Source: Clostridia bacterium (GTDB lineage Bacteria; Bacillota; Clostridia; Oscillospirales; CAG-272). From it: a stretch of 5,240 nucleotides of DNA. Positions 5,239 through 5,240 of the stretch are shown here, piece by piece (the stretch's first letter is position 1; each line of letters starts with the position of its first letter). The notes under the pieces were generated by a model. The model saw only the letters and a program-made list of their open reading frames with translations. It ran no database searches and was not told the origin of the DNA. Location of the stretch: the NCBI GenBank assembly GCA_017625275.1, contig JAGALI010000229.1, positions 1 to 5,240 on the forward strand, read 5' to 3'. Both the position numbers and the translations under genes were made by a program.

Positions 5239-5240
5239 CC

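Overview
The window looks like a fragment of an endospore-forming, AT-rich Clostridia-type bacterium (Bacillota). The clearest marker is a complete spoVAC-spoVAD-spoVAE tricistron on the + strand, the core set usual in Clostridia, without the spoVAA/AB/AEa/AF genes found in Bacillus. AGGAGG-type ribosome sites, tight operons and a textbook SigA promoter fit the same origin. No tRNA, rRNA, CRISPR array or insertion sequence is visible.

Layout from left to right: (1) 1 to about 124, a higher-GC stretch with its own open frame on the - strand, unrelated to what follows. (2) about 125-1011, a two-gene - strand operon: a small coiled-coil zinc-ribbon protein, then an MscS-family mechanosensitive channel cut off inside its beta domain. 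Its promoter (TTGACA, 17 bp, TATTAT) lies at 1038-1066. (3) 1067-1164, a short divergent intergenic region. (4) 1165-2953, spoVAC, spoVAD and spoVAE with gaps of 3-4 bp; their products move dipicolinic acid into the forespore and release it at germination. (5) 2953-2998, a perfect 21-bp stem that fills the gap between convergent operons and serves as a likely two-way terminator. (6) 2997 to about 5128, a - strand operon reading from the right: the zinc-ribbon C-terminus of a YdjI/SPFH-like protein, a double zinc-ribbon membrane protein (YdjG-like), and a TPM-domain membrane protein (YdjH-like). These resemble the partners of PspA in the Bacillus subtilis pspA-ydjGHI membrane-stress operon, in a different order. 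(7) about 5129-5240, another stretch whose open frame does not continue the zinc-ribbon protein and looks like part of a TPR/HAT-like repeat protein.

The core (about 125-5128) is coherent and fairly ordinary for a spore former. Functionally it is all envelope biology: a tension-gated channel, a spore membrane channel set and a Psp-like membrane-stress module. The most unusual observation is that both ends switch abruptly, in mid-gene, to unrelated coding sequence. The simplest explanation is a chimeric short contig (assembly or amplification artefact); true rearrangements are the alternative. I found no convincing new biological system.
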